Assembly (NCBI RefSeq): GCF_035917675.1
Contig: NZ_CP109104.1
Span: 8,122,001 to 8,186,000, forward strand
Direction of reading: 5' to 3'
Source: Streptomyces sp. NBC_01775
Lineage (GTDB): Bacteria > Actinomycetota > Actinomycetes > Streptomycetales > Streptomycetaceae
Length of the DNA: 64,000 nucleotides
Shown: piece after piece, positions 44,400 to 53,066 of the stretch
Position numbering within the stretch: position 1 is the first letter of the stretch
Layout of the letters: each line of letters starts with the position of its first letter
Notes under the pieces: generated by a model
Database searches by the model: none
What the model was told of the DNA's origin: nothing
Seen by the model: only the letters and a program-made list of their open reading frames with translations
Made by a program: the position numbers and the translations under genes

Positions 44400-44528
44400 T
44401 TCGCTGTGCGTCAGCGTGGGTTGACCGTTACCACGGTGGATTCCGTGTCGCAGGTGGCGGGGGTGCCAGGGCGTAGTCGTAGGCTGTCAGGACTGCCCGG
44501 ACCACCCCTATACCCACGAGTGGGACAC

Positions 44529-45512
44529 ATGCTGCATCTCTCCGGGGGTTCGACCCCCCGTACCCCCCGCGCTACCAGCACTTTCTCCGCGAGGACCGTG
44601 CGCCGCACAGCCGCCGTACTGGCTGTGCCCCTGCTGATCGTCTCGGCGGCGGCCTGCGGAAGCGAGGACGGTGCATCCGATTCCAAGGGCGGCCTCCCCG
44701 GCGTCTCCGGGTCGCTGGGACAGAAGCCCAAGATCGAGAAGGGCAAGGGCGATCCGCCCAAGAAGCTCGATGTGAAGGTCCTCAAGGAGGGCAACGGGCA
44801 GAAGGTCAAGAAGGGCGACGCGCTCAACGCGCATTACCTGGGCCAGCTGTGGAACGGCAAGGAGTTCGACAGCAGTTGGAAGCGTAAGCAGCCCGCCACC
44901 TTCCAGATCGGCAGCGGCAAGGTCATCAAGGGCTGGGACGAGGCGCTGGTCGGCAAGAAGCTCGGCAGCCGCGTCGAGATCGTCGCCCCGCCGAACAAGG
45001 CCTACGGCAAGCAGGGCCAGCCGCCGACGATTCCGGCCAACTCCACCCTGGTCTTCGTCGTCGACCTGAAGAAGATCATGCCGAGCCAGATCGACGGCAA
45101 GCCCGTCGACAAGCCGCAGAACCCCGACCTTCCGAAGGTCAGCACCAAGGTGACCAAGGACAAGGCGCCGTCCATCGAGATGCCCAAGGGCAAGGACGAG
45201 GGCCCGGACAAGCTGGTCAGCGAGACCGTGGTCCAGGGCGACGGCAAGAAGGTCGGCGACAAGAGCACCGTCCTGACCAACTTCACGGCCAAGATGTGGA
45301 AGGACGGCAAGCAGCTCGACAACACCTGGGCGCAGGGCGGGCCGCAGGAGATTCCCGTCTCGCAGATCCCGGGCTGGAAGGACGGGCTCAAGGGCGCGAA
45401 GGCGGGCAGCCGCGTGGTCTTCTCGGTGCCGAAGGAGACCTTCCCCAAGCAGCAGCGAAAGCAGTTCAAGTCGGGTGTGGTCTTCTCGGTGGACGTCCTT
45501 TCCGTCAGCTGA
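44529..45512 (+). CDS. FKBP-type peptidyl-prolyl isomerase lipoprotein with two FKBP domains
   Basis: The 327-residue protein has a signal peptide ending at C43 (VSAAAC), a weak lipobox, so it is probably exported and lipid-anchored. The first FKBP domain (about 75-175; QPATFQIGSGKVIKGWDEALVGK) is well conserved; the second (about 220-325; IPGWKDGLKGAKAGSRVVFSVP) is more diverged. It would help fold exported proteins. ATG at 44529 has no clear binding site; GTG at 44598, after GAGGA, is a plausible alternative giving a shorter signal peptide. It is followed by a cytoplasmic FKBP gene. Confidence 0.88.
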   Translation: MLHLSGGSTPRTPRATSTFSARTVRRTAAVLAVPLLIVSAAACGSEDGASDSKGGLPGVSGSLGQKPKIEKGKGDPPKKLDVKVLKEGNGQKVKKGDALNAHYLGQLWNGKEFDSSWKRKQPATFQIGSGKVIKGWDEALVGKKLGSRVEIVAPPNKAYGKQGQPPTIPANSTLVFVVDLKKIMPSQIDGKPVDKPQNPDLPKVSTKVTKDKAPSIEMPKGKDEGPDKLVSETVVQGDGKKVGDKSTVLTNFTAKMWKDGKQLDNTWAQGGPQEIPVSQIPGWKDGLKGAKAGSRVVFSVPKETFPKQQRKQFKSGVVFSVDVLSVS

Positions 45513-45570
45513 CCGCTTCCGTGGCAGACTGGCGCGGTTGTCCCCCAGATTCTTTCGTAGGAGCAATTTC

Positions 45571-45945
45571 GTGAGCATCGACAAGCCCGAGGTCGACTTC
45601 CCCGAGGGTGAGGCGCCGGCCGACCTTGAGATCCAGGACCTGTGGGTGGGCGACGGCCCCGAGGCGAAGGCCGGGGACAACGTCTCCGTGCACTACGTGG
45701 GTGTCTCCTTCTCCACCGGTGAGGAATTCGACGCCAGCTGGAACCGGGGCAAGCCGCTCCAGTTCCAGCTCGGGGCCGGTCAGGTCATCGAGGGCTGGGA
45801 CAAGGGCGTGCAGGGCATGAAGGTCGGCGGCCGTCGTCGGCTGACCGTCCCGGCGCACCTCGCCTACGGCGAGCGCGGTGCCGGCGGCGGGCGGATCAAG
45901 CCGAACGAGACGCTGATCTTCGTCTGCGACCTCATCTCGGTCTGA
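45571..45945 (+). CDS. Cytoplasmic FKBP-type peptidyl-prolyl isomerase
   Basis: The 124-residue single-domain FKBP has no signal peptide. The conserved VSVHYVG, FDASWNRGKP, VIEGWDKGVQGMKVGGRRRLTVP and FVCDLIS segments form the active-site pocket. GTG at 45571 follows GGAG. It lies 58 bases after the lipoprotein FKBP gene, so both may be cotranscribed and ended by the terminator at 46060. Confidence 0.93.
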   Translation: MSIDKPEVDFPEGEAPADLEIQDLWVGDGPEAKAGDNVSVHYVGVSFSTGEEFDASWNRGKPLQFQLGAGQVIEGWDKGVQGMKVGGRRRLTVPAHLAYGERGAGGGRIKPNETLIFVCDLISV

Positions 45946-46059
45946 GCCGGTCGGTCCGTACCCGGGCCGGAGCCCGTCCGCTCTGCTCGATCCACCGGAC
46001 GGTCCGAGCCGTCGGGGTGGGCCGGAACGCCTCCCGTTCCGGCCGCCCCCGCACCCATC

Positions 46060-46086
46060 GGGAGCCCCGCCCACGGCGGGGCTCCC
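46060..46086 (+). terminator. Intrinsic terminator after the FKBP pair
   Basis: GGGAGCCCCGCC and its exact complement form a 12-bp stem with a 3-base loop, followed by TGCTTTTGTCC. It is one of the few terminators here with a T tract. Confidence 0.92.
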
Positions 46087-46159
46087 TGCTTTTGTCCTCA
46101 GCCGCGGCGGCGGTACGGTCGAGGGCCGAGAACAGCATGAGAGAGGGCACAGGGAACCC

Positions 46160-47149
46160 ATGGCGATTGCCAAGGCCGAGCGGCTGATGAATCTGGCGCT
46201 GTGCCTGCTGGGGGCCCGGCGCCCGCTCACCAAGCGTGAGCTGCGGGAGTCCATCGAGGCGTACGTCGAGACGTTCGGAGCGGGCGAGAGCCACGCGGCG
46301 AGCGAGGATTCCTTCAACCGCATGTTCGAGCGGGACAAGGATGATCTGCGCGAGCTGGGCCTGGTGATCGAAACCGTCGACAACCTCGACGGCGAGACGG
46401 GCTATGTGGCCCGTCGCGACAGCAACACCCTCCCGCCCATCACGCTGGACGCCGCCGAGGCCACGGCGCTCGGCCTCGCGGCGCGCGTGTGGCAGCAGGC
46501 CCGCCTCGCCGCAGCCGCCAGCGGAGCCCTTCAAAAGCTGCACGCGGCCGGCGGTATGCCGGGGGCCGTCCCCGAGCAGGCCGGTGAGCGCCCGCAGAGC
46601 ACGCTGGAGCCGCACATCCCCGCCCGGGAGGCCGCGTTCGAGCCTTTGATGCTCGCCTGCCGCGACCGGCGCCCCGTCGTCTTCGACTACCGCAAGTCCA
46701 ACGCGGCCCGCCCCGAGCGGCGCCAGGTCGAGCCCTGGACGCTGGAGTGCTGGCGCGGCCACTGGTATCTGGCCGGCTACGACCGGGAGCGGCAGGCCGA
46801 GCGGGTCTTCCGGCTCTCCCGGATCACCGGTCCTGTGCGCTCCCGCGCCGCGGCCTTCACCGCGTCCGTGCCCGACCAGGTCACCGTGCGCGAGACGGTC
46901 GAGCGCTGGGCGGGGGAGAGCGCCACCGCCAGCGCCCGCATCCGGCTGCGCTCCGGCTCCGGCTACCCGCTGCGCGCCCGGGCCCTGACGTCGCGGGAAC
47001 TGGCCGAGGGCTGGGACGAGTTGGAGATCCCGTACGGGCACGGGCTGGACGCCTGGCTGGCGGAGTTCGGCCCGGACGTGGTCGTGCTGGAGCCCGCCGA
47101 GCTGCGGGCCGATGTGGTCGACCGGCTGCGCGCCGTGGCCAAGGGCTGA
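46160..47149 (+). CDS. pafB: WYL-domain transcriptional regulator PafB
   Basis: The 329-residue protein has an N-terminal winged helix (KAERLMNLALCLLGARRPLTKRELRE) and a WYL domain (RPVVFDYRKSNAARPERRQVEPWTLECWRGHWYLAGYDRERQ) with a C-terminal WCX extension. In mycobacteria PafB and PafC form a complex that activates the LexA-independent DNA damage response. It is 16 bases ahead of pafC. AGGGA precedes the ATG. Confidence 0.94.
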   Translation: MAIAKAERLMNLALCLLGARRPLTKRELRESIEAYVETFGAGESHAASEDSFNRMFERDKDDLRELGLVIETVDNLDGETGYVARRDSNTLPPITLDAAEATALGLAARVWQQARLAAAASGALQKLHAAGGMPGAVPEQAGERPQSTLEPHIPAREAAFEPLMLACRDRRPVVFDYRKSNAARPERRQVEPWTLECWRGHWYLAGYDRERQAERVFRLSRITGPVRSRAAAFTASVPDQVTVRETVERWAGESATASARIRLRSGSGYPLRARALTSRELAEGWDELEIPYGHGLDAWLAEFGPDVVVLEPAELRADVVDRLRAVAKG

Positions 47150-47165
47150 GGGGGAGGAGCGCCAC

Positions 47166-48128
47166 ATGGCTGTCAACGCCATCGATCAGACCCGCAGGAT
47201 GCTCTCGCTGGTCACCTATCTGAGGGACCGTCCCGGTGCCCGCGTCGAGGAGGTCGCCCGTGCCTTCGGGATCTCCGAGGACGAGCTGATCTCCGATCTG
47301 AACGTGCTGCCCATGTGCGGCACCAGCTTCCGGGGCGGCGACCTGCTGGAGATCGACACCGACGGTGAGCGCATCTGGTGGCGGAACGCCGAGGCGCTCG
47401 GCAGCGACACGGCCCAGCCGCTGCGGCTGGCCGCCGACGAGGCCACCGCGCTGCTGGTGGCGGCGCGGGCCGTGGCCACGCTCCCCGGGCTGCGCGGCAG
47501 CGACCGGGACGCACTTCAGCGGGCCACCGCCAAGCTGGAGACGGCGGCGGGGGAGAGCGCGGGGGCCAGCTCCCGGCTCTCGGTCACCTTCGAGTCCGAG
47601 GGCGGCGTCTTCGCCGACGTCGACCGGGCCATCGCCGAGCGCCGCAGGCTGTGGCTGCGCTACTACTCCCCGGCCAGGGACGAGCTGACCGAGCGCGAGG
47701 TCGACCCGATCCGGCTGTTCGCCGTCGGCCACACCTACGTCGAGGCGTGGTGCCGCCTCTCGGAGGCGCGGCGCACCTTCCGTCTGGACCGGGTCGCCGA
47801 GATCAAGCTGCTGGACGAGCGCTCCGACCCGCCGCCCATCGAGCCCCGGGACCTGAGCGCCGGGCTGGTGCAGCCCTCGGAAGAGGATCCAGAGGTCGTC
47901 ATCGAGGTCGGTCCCGGCGGGCGCTGGGTCGCCGAGTACTACCCGTACGACAGTGCCGAGGAGCTGCCCGACGGCGGGCTGCGGATCACGCTGCGCACGC
48001 CCGACCCGGCCTCCTTGCGCCGTCTGGGGCTGCGGCTGGGCAGGGACGGCCGGATCACCGCGCCGGCGGAGCTGGCCGACAGCGCAAGGGACGCGGCGCG
48101 CAGGGCACTGGCCGCCTACGGCGAATGA
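47166..48128 (+). CDS. pafC: WYL-domain transcriptional regulator PafC
   Basis: The 320-residue partner of PafB has the same layout: winged helix (TRRMLSLVTYLRDRPGARVEEVARAFGIS), WYL domain (RRLWLRYYSPARDELTEREVDPIRLF) and WCX extension. GAGGAG precedes ATG at 47166. The two adjacent genes probably arose by duplication; in some other actinobacteria they are fused. Confidence 0.94.
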   Translation: MAVNAIDQTRRMLSLVTYLRDRPGARVEEVARAFGISEDELISDLNVLPMCGTSFRGGDLLEIDTDGERIWWRNAEALGSDTAQPLRLAADEATALLVAARAVATLPGLRGSDRDALQRATAKLETAAGESAGASSRLSVTFESEGGVFADVDRAIAERRRLWLRYYSPARDELTEREVDPIRLFAVGHTYVEAWCRLSEARRTFRLDRVAEIKLLDERSDPPPIEPRDLSAGLVQPSEEDPEVVIEVGPGGRWVAEYYPYDSAEELPDGGLRITLRTPDPASLRRLGLRLGRDGRITAPAELADSARDAARRALAAYGE

Positions 48129-48296
48129 GGGGGCGGCGCGACGGGCAAAGCCTGTCGGAAGGGGCACCAAGCGGGCTCGGGGAAGTCAGGTGCGCTTCGG
48201 GAGCGCCCCGGAGGGGCGCGGGGAACTGCGCGACCAGCCACGACTCTCCCGCAGACGGCGTACCGGACTTCCAGCGGAGCGTTTAGGCTGCTCCCC

Positions 48297-48527
48297 ATGC
48301 TCTGGCCGATGTTCTTTCTGGTGCTCGCGTTCTGCGGGATCGCCGTGCTCGGGGTGCTCGCCGTACGGGTCGGGCTGGAGGTGCGCCGTTTCTCACGTGC
48401 GGTCGGCGACAGCTCGGAGCGGATCACCCGGGCCGCGGAGAGCCTGGAGCGTGCGGCGATGCCGCTGGCGGCCCGGGGCGGCCGGCAGCCTGGCTCCGGC
48501 GAGACGCAAGGACCATTCGAGACATAG
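48297..48527 (+). CDS. Small single-pass membrane protein of unknown function
   Basis: The 76-residue protein has one N-terminal membrane helix (MFFLVLAFCGIAVLGVLAVRVGL) and a cytoplasmic amphipathic segment with a Gly/Gln-rich end. It lies between pafC and tatA and is probably a conserved actinomycete gene. There is no Shine-Dalgarno; TAGGCT (48284-48289) ends seven bases before the ATG, so the mRNA may be leaderless. Function unknown. Confidence 0.75.
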   Translation: MLWPMFFLVLAFCGIAVLGVLAVRVGLEVRRFSRAVGDSSERITRAAESLERAAMPLAARGGRQPGSGETQGPFET

Positions 48528-48745
48528 GAGACGCGAAGGCGGTCTCCTGGTCCGGACTAGGGAGGGGTAGGCTGCCCATGCCGCGTCGATGACGGCTGGA
48601 GCACGCAATCGGGCGTATGCACGGGGATTGCCCGGTGTTCACTCCACAGGGTTACGATCGATACCGGCACGTCAGCACGATGAAGCCAGTCCGATTCATC
48701 CGGCAGGCAAGGACACACGCCGCCCCGGCGAGAAGGTAGTGGCAC

Positions 48746-49033
48746 ATGATTGCAGGTTTGAAGCCCATGGAGATCGTTCTGATTCTCCTTGTCATCCTGC
48801 TGCTGTTCGGCGCCAAGAAGCTCCCGGACATGGCCCGTTCGCTCGGCAAGTCGGCGCGCATCCTCAAGAGCGAGGCCAAGCAGATGAAGAAGGAGGGCTC
48901 CGCCGAGGGCGAGGCCGAGGCGGGCAAGTCCGCCGACGCCCAGCAGGCGGCTCCCAAGACCATCCAGGCCGCTCCCGGTGATGTCGCGACCTCGCGTCCC
49001 GTCACCGAGCAGAACCAGCAGAAGCAGGGCTGA
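48746..49033 (+). CDS. tatA: Twin-arginine translocase subunit TatA
   Basis: The 95-residue protein has a short N-terminal membrane helix ([20 protein letters not shown]), the FG hinge and an amphipathic helix ([21 protein letters not shown]), then a disordered Gln/Ala tail. It forms the pore for folded Tat substrates with TatC, encoded 51 bases downstream. Confidence 0.96.
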   Translation: MIAGLKPMEIVLILLVILLLFGAKKLPDMARSLGKSARILKSEAKQMKKEGSAEGEAEAGKSADAQQAAPKTIQAAPGDVATSRPVTEQNQQKQG

Positions 49034-49084
49034 CCGCCGCGCCCCCACGGGCCGTTTCCGACACTTCGAGACTGAGGACGAAGG

Positions 49085-50044
49085 TTGCTCAAGTCCGCCC
49101 GCAAGCAGGGTAAACGGGAGCAGGACCCCGAGGGCCGGATGCCCCTCGCGGAGCACCTGCGGGAGTTGCGCAACCGCCTGATGAAGTCGGTCCTGGCGAT
49201 CCTCGTCGTCACGATCGTGGCGATGTTCTACTACAAGCAGATCGCCGAGTTCCTGATGGGACCCGTCCAGGATTCGGTGGGCTGTCCCGACGGCTTCGGT
49301 GAGTCCAAGGACGGCCAGACCTGCGCCGAGATCACCATCAGCGGCCTGATCGCGCCCTTCACGCTCATGCTGAAGGTGGCCCTCACCGCCGGTGTGGTCG
49401 CCGCCTCCCCGATCTGGCTCTACCAGCTGTGGGGCTTCCTCGCGCCGGGCCTGCACCAGCACGAGAAGAAGTACGCGCGCTCCTTCGTCGGCGTCGGGGC
49501 GCCGCTGTTCCTCGCGGGCGCCTGCCTCGCCTACGTGATCCTGCCGACCGCCGCCAAGGCGCTGCTGGACTTCAGCCCCGAGGGCGCGGGCAACCTGATC
49601 CCGCTCGACGACTTCCTCGACATCGTCACCCGCCTCGTCATCGTCTTCGGCCTGGCCTTCGAGCTGCCGCTGCTGCTCGTGCTGCTCAATGTCGGCGGCG
49701 TGCTGACCGGCAAGCGGCTGCTGGGCTGGTGGCGGGCCATGGTGCTGGGCATCACGGTCTTCGCGGCCGTCGCGACCCCGACCGGTGACCCGCTGACGAT
49801 GTGCGCGCTGGCAGCGCCGATCGTCATTCTGTACTTCGGCGCCGTGGGGGTCTGTCTCTTCAACGACCGTCGCCGCCGCCGTACCGACCCGTACGCGGAT
49901 CTCGACGACGACGAAGCCTCCTCGCTCGACCACACCCCCGAGGCCGTCGGCGCCACCGACGCCGTGCCCGGGCCGCGTCCGGTCTCCGACGACGACGAGC
50001 CCGGCGGGCCCCGCAGGCTGAACGGCTACGACGACGCCACCTGA
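49085..50044 (+). CDS. tatC: Twin-arginine translocase subunit TatC
   Basis: The 319-residue protein has six membrane segments and the conserved N-terminal MPLAEHLRELRNRL that contacts the signal peptide. The TTG start at 49085 is unusual but follows GAGGACGAAGG and gives a normal N-terminus. A longer than usual first periplasmic loop holds a cysteine pair (VGCPDGFGESKDGQTCAE). The C-terminal 60 residues are acidic and disordered. Confidence 0.95.
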   Translation: MLKSARKQGKREQDPEGRMPLAEHLRELRNRLMKSVLAILVVTIVAMFYYKQIAEFLMGPVQDSVGCPDGFGESKDGQTCAEITISGLIAPFTLMLKVALTAGVVAASPIWLYQLWGFLAPGLHQHEKKYARSFVGVGAPLFLAGACLAYVILPTAAKALLDFSPEGAGNLIPLDDFLDIVTRLVIVFGLAFELPLLLVLLNVGGVLTGKRLLGWWRAMVLGITVFAAVATPTGDPLTMCALAAPIVILYFGAVGVCLFNDRRRRRTDPYADLDDDEASSLDHTPEAVGATDAVPGPRPVSDDDEPGGPRRLNGYDDAT

Positions 50045-50144
50045 CGGCCGTGGGGGACTGCGAGGCTCTGACCACGGGGTTCGTGCCATGGGCCGGTAAA
50101 GATCGTGAGTTCTGTCAGAGGTGGCCGGTAGTCTCGTAGACACA

Positions 50145-52961
50145 ATGACCGAGGACCTGTCCCCCGCTGAGCGGTACTCCGTGGCGCGCAAGCGTGCCGC
50201 GGAGCAGGCCACCGCTCTCGCCCCCTTCCGTGACCTGTACGACTTCGATCTGGACGCGTTCCAGATCGAGGCGTGCCAAGCCCTCGAAGCAGGAAAGGGA
50301 GTGCTGGTCGCGGCGCCGACCGGCTCAGGCAAGACCATCGTGGGCGAGTTCGCCGTCCACCTCGCCCTCAGCCAGGGCCGCAAGTGTTTCTACACCACCC
50401 CGATCAAGGCGCTGTCCAACCAGAAGTATCAAGACCTGGTCAAGCGCTACGGCGCCGCCAAGGTCGGCCTGCTGACCGGTGACAACAGCGTCAATTCCGA
50501 GGCCCCCGTCGTCGTGATGACGACAGAGGTCCTGCGGAACATGCTCTACGCCGGATCCAAGTCCCTGCTGGGCCTCGGCCATGTCGTCATGGACGAGGTG
50601 CACTACCTCTCGGACCGCTTCCGTGGCGCCGTGTGGGAGGAGGTCATCATCCACCTCCCCGAGTCGGTCGCCCTGGTCTCCCTCTCGGCGACGGTCTCCA
50701 ACGCGGAAGAGTTCGGCGACTGGCTGGACACGGTGCGCGGGGACACCGAGGTGATCGTCTCCGAGCACCGGCCCGTGCCGCTGTGGCAGCACGTGCTCGC
50801 CGGACGGCGGATGTACGACCTGTTCGAGGAGTCCGGCGACAAGCGCGAGGTCAACCCCGACCTGGTGCGGATGGCCCGGATGGAGAACAGCCGGCCCAGC
50901 GGCCCCAGGGACCGCAGGGGAGGCCGTCCCAAGCGCGAGGCGGACCGGGAGCGGGAGCGCCGCCAGCGAGCCCGCATCTGGACGCCCAGCCGCCCCGAGG
51001 TGATCGACAGGCTGGACTCGGAGGGTCTGCTGCCCGCCATCACCTTCATCTTCAGCCGGGCCGGCTGCGAGGCCGCCGTCCAGCAGTGCCTCTATTCCGG
51101 GCTCCGGCTCAACGACAACGCGGCCCGCGCCAAGGTCCGCGAGCTGGTCGAGGAGCGCACCGCCGACATCCCCGACACCGACCTGCATGTGCTCGGCTAC
51201 TTCGAGTGGCTGGAGGGCCTGGAGCGGGGCATCGCCGCGCACCATGCCGGGATGCTGCCGACCTTCAAGGAGGTCGTCGAAGAGCTGTTCGTGCGCGGGC
51301 TGGTGAAGGCCGTCTTCGCCACCGAGACCCTCGCGCTGGGCATCAACATGCCCGCGCGCTCCGTCGTGCTGGAAAAGCTCGTCAAGTGGAACGGCGAGCA
51401 GCACGCCGACATCACCCCCGGTGAGTTCACCCAGCTCACCGGCCGGGCCGGGCGGCGCGGTATCGACGTGGAGGGCCACGCGGTGGTGCTGTGGCAGCGC
51501 GGCATGGATCCGGGCGCGCTCGCCGGGCTGGCCGGTGCACGCACCTATCCGCTGCGCTCCTCCTTCAAGCCGTCGTACAACATGGCGGTCAACCTCGTCG
51601 CCCAGTTCGGCAGGCACCGCTCGCGGGAGCTGCTGGAGACCTCCTTCGCGCAGTTCCAGGCGGACCGCTCGGTCGTCGGCATCTCCCGTCAGGTGCAGAA
51701 GAACGAGGAGGGCATGGAGGGCTACCGCGCCTCGATGACCTGCCACCTGGGCGACTTCGCGGAGTACGCGCGGATGCGCAGAGAGCTGAAGGACCGGGAG
51801 ACGGAGCTGGCCAAGCAGGGTGCCGTACAGCGCCGGGTGCAGGCCGCCGCCGCGCTGGAAAAGCTCAAGCCGGGCGACGTCATCCACGTGCCGACCGGCA
51901 AGTTCGCCGGGCTCGCGCTGGTGCTGGACCCGGGCGTCGGCGGCGGGCGCGGCAGCCAGGGCCGCAGGGGCTATGACCGGCACGCCGAGCCGGAGGGGCC
52001 GCGTCCGCTGGTGCTGACGGCGCAGCGGCAGGTCAAGCGGCTGGGCGCGATGGACTTCCCGGTGCCCGTCGAGCCGCTGGACCGGATGCGTATCCCCAAG
52101 AGTTTCAACGCACGCAGCCCCCAGTCCCGCCGCGATCTGGCCTCCGCGCTGCGCACCAGGGCCGGGCACCTGGTGCCCTCCCGGCACCGCAAGGAGCGCT
52201 CGGAAGCCGCCGACGACACCGAGATCAACAGGCTGCGCGCGGCCATCCGTCAGCACCCGTGCCACGGCTGCGACGAGCGGGAGGATCACGCTCGCTGGGC
52301 CGAGCGCTATCACCGTCTCAAGCGCGACACCCGGCAGTTGGAGCGCCGTATCGAGGGCCGTACGAACACCATCGCGCGCACCTTCGACCGGGTCTACGCT
52401 CTCCTGTCCGAGCTGGGCTACCTCTCCGGCGACCATGTCACCGACGACGGCCGGGTGCTGGCACGGCTGTACGGGGAGCTGGACCTGCTGGCCTCCGAGT
52501 GCCTGCGCGACGGCGTGTGGGAGGGCCTGCCGCCCGCCGAACTGGCCGCCTGCTGCTCGGCGCTGGTGTTCGAGGCGCGCAGCAACGACGACGCGCTGCC
52601 GCCCAAGCTCCCCGGAGGCCGGGCCCGCACCGCGCTCGGCGAGATGGTGCGCATCTGGGGCCGGCTGGACGCGCTGGAGGAGGACCACCGCATCACGGCG
52701 GCCGAGGGTGTCGGCCAGCGCGAGCCCGACCTGGGGTTCGCCTGGGCCGCCTACCGGTGGGCCGAGGGCCACGGGCTGGATGAGGTGCTCCGCGAGGCCG
52801 ACATGCCCGCCGGTGACTTCGTGCGCTGGTGCAAGCAGGTCATCGATGTCCTGGGCCAGTTGGCAGCCGCTGCGCCGGATGTCGGCACGGTGCCGAAGAA
52901 CGCCCGTAAGGCCATCGACGCCATGCTGCGCGGTGTCGTGGCGTATTCGAGCGTGGGATAA
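50145..52961 (+). CDS. helY: DEAD/DEAH-box RNA helicase of the Ski2/Mtr4 type
   Basis: The 938-residue helicase has Walker A APTGSGKT, the DEVH box (MDEVHYLSD), SATVSN motif III and a C-terminal DSHCT domain. Motif VI is QLTGRAGRRGID. Actinobacterial relatives are named HelY and are tied to RNA processing. A basic insertion near residues 245-285 (RDRRGGRPKREADRERERRQRAR) is notable. ATG at 50145 has no binding site; TAGTCT at 50129-50134 lies ten bases upstream, so a leaderless or very short leader is likely. Confidence 0.93.
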   Translation: MTEDLSPAERYSVARKRAAEQATALAPFRDLYDFDLDAFQIEACQALEAGKGVLVAAPTGSGKTIVGEFAVHLALSQGRKCFYTTPIKALSNQKYQDLVKRYGAAKVGLLTGDNSVNSEAPVVVMTTEVLRNMLYAGSKSLLGLGHVVMDEVHYLSDRFRGAVWEEVIIHLPESVALVSLSATVSNAEEFGDWLDTVRGDTEVIVSEHRPVPLWQHVLAGRRMYDLFEESGDKREVNPDLVRMARMENSRPSGPRDRRGGRPKREADRERERRQRARIWTPSRPEVIDRLDSEGLLPAITFIFSRAGCEAAVQQCLYSGLRLNDNAARAKVRELVEERTADIPDTDLHVLGYFEWLEGLERGIAAHHAGMLPTFKEVVEELFVRGLVKAVFATETLALGINMPARSVVLEKLVKWNGEQHADITPGEFTQLTGRAGRRGIDVEGHAVVLWQRGMDPGALAGLAGARTYPLRSSFKPSYNMAVNLVAQFGRHRSRELLETSFAQFQADRSVVGISRQVQKNEEGMEGYRASMTCHLGDFAEYARMRRELKDRETELAKQGAVQRRVQAAAALEKLKPGDVIHVPTGKFAGLALVLDPGVGGGRGSQGRRGYDRHAEPEGPRPLVLTAQRQVKRLGAMDFPVPVEPLDRMRIPKSFNARSPQSRRDLASALRTRAGHLVPSRHRKERSEAADDTEINRLRAAIRQHPCHGCDEREDHARWAERYHRLKRDTRQLERRIEGRTNTIARTFDRVYALLSELGYLSGDHVTDDGRVLARLYGELDLLASECLRDGVWEGLPPAELAACCSALVFEARSNDDALPPKLPGGRARTALGEMVRIWGRLDALEEDHRITAAEGVGQREPDLGFAWAAYRWAEGHGLDEVLREADMPAGDFVRWCKQVIDVLGQLAAAAPDVGTVPKNARKAIDAMLRGVVAYSSVG

Positions 52962-53017
52962 GGAACCCGGGAACAGCGTTTCGGGGACGAGGACCTGAAG
53001 GAACGGGTGTGCGGGGC

Positions 53018-53054
53018 CGGGCCCTTGCGGACAGAAGATGTCCGCAAGGGCCCG
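53018..53054 (+). terminator. Intrinsic terminator after helY
   Basis: CGGGCCCTTGCGGACA and its exact complement form a 16-bp stem with a 5-base loop, followed by TACCTTTT. The next gene's likely ATG lies only 12 bases beyond the stem. Confidence 0.93.
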
Positions 53055-53066
53055 TACCTTTTCCGC

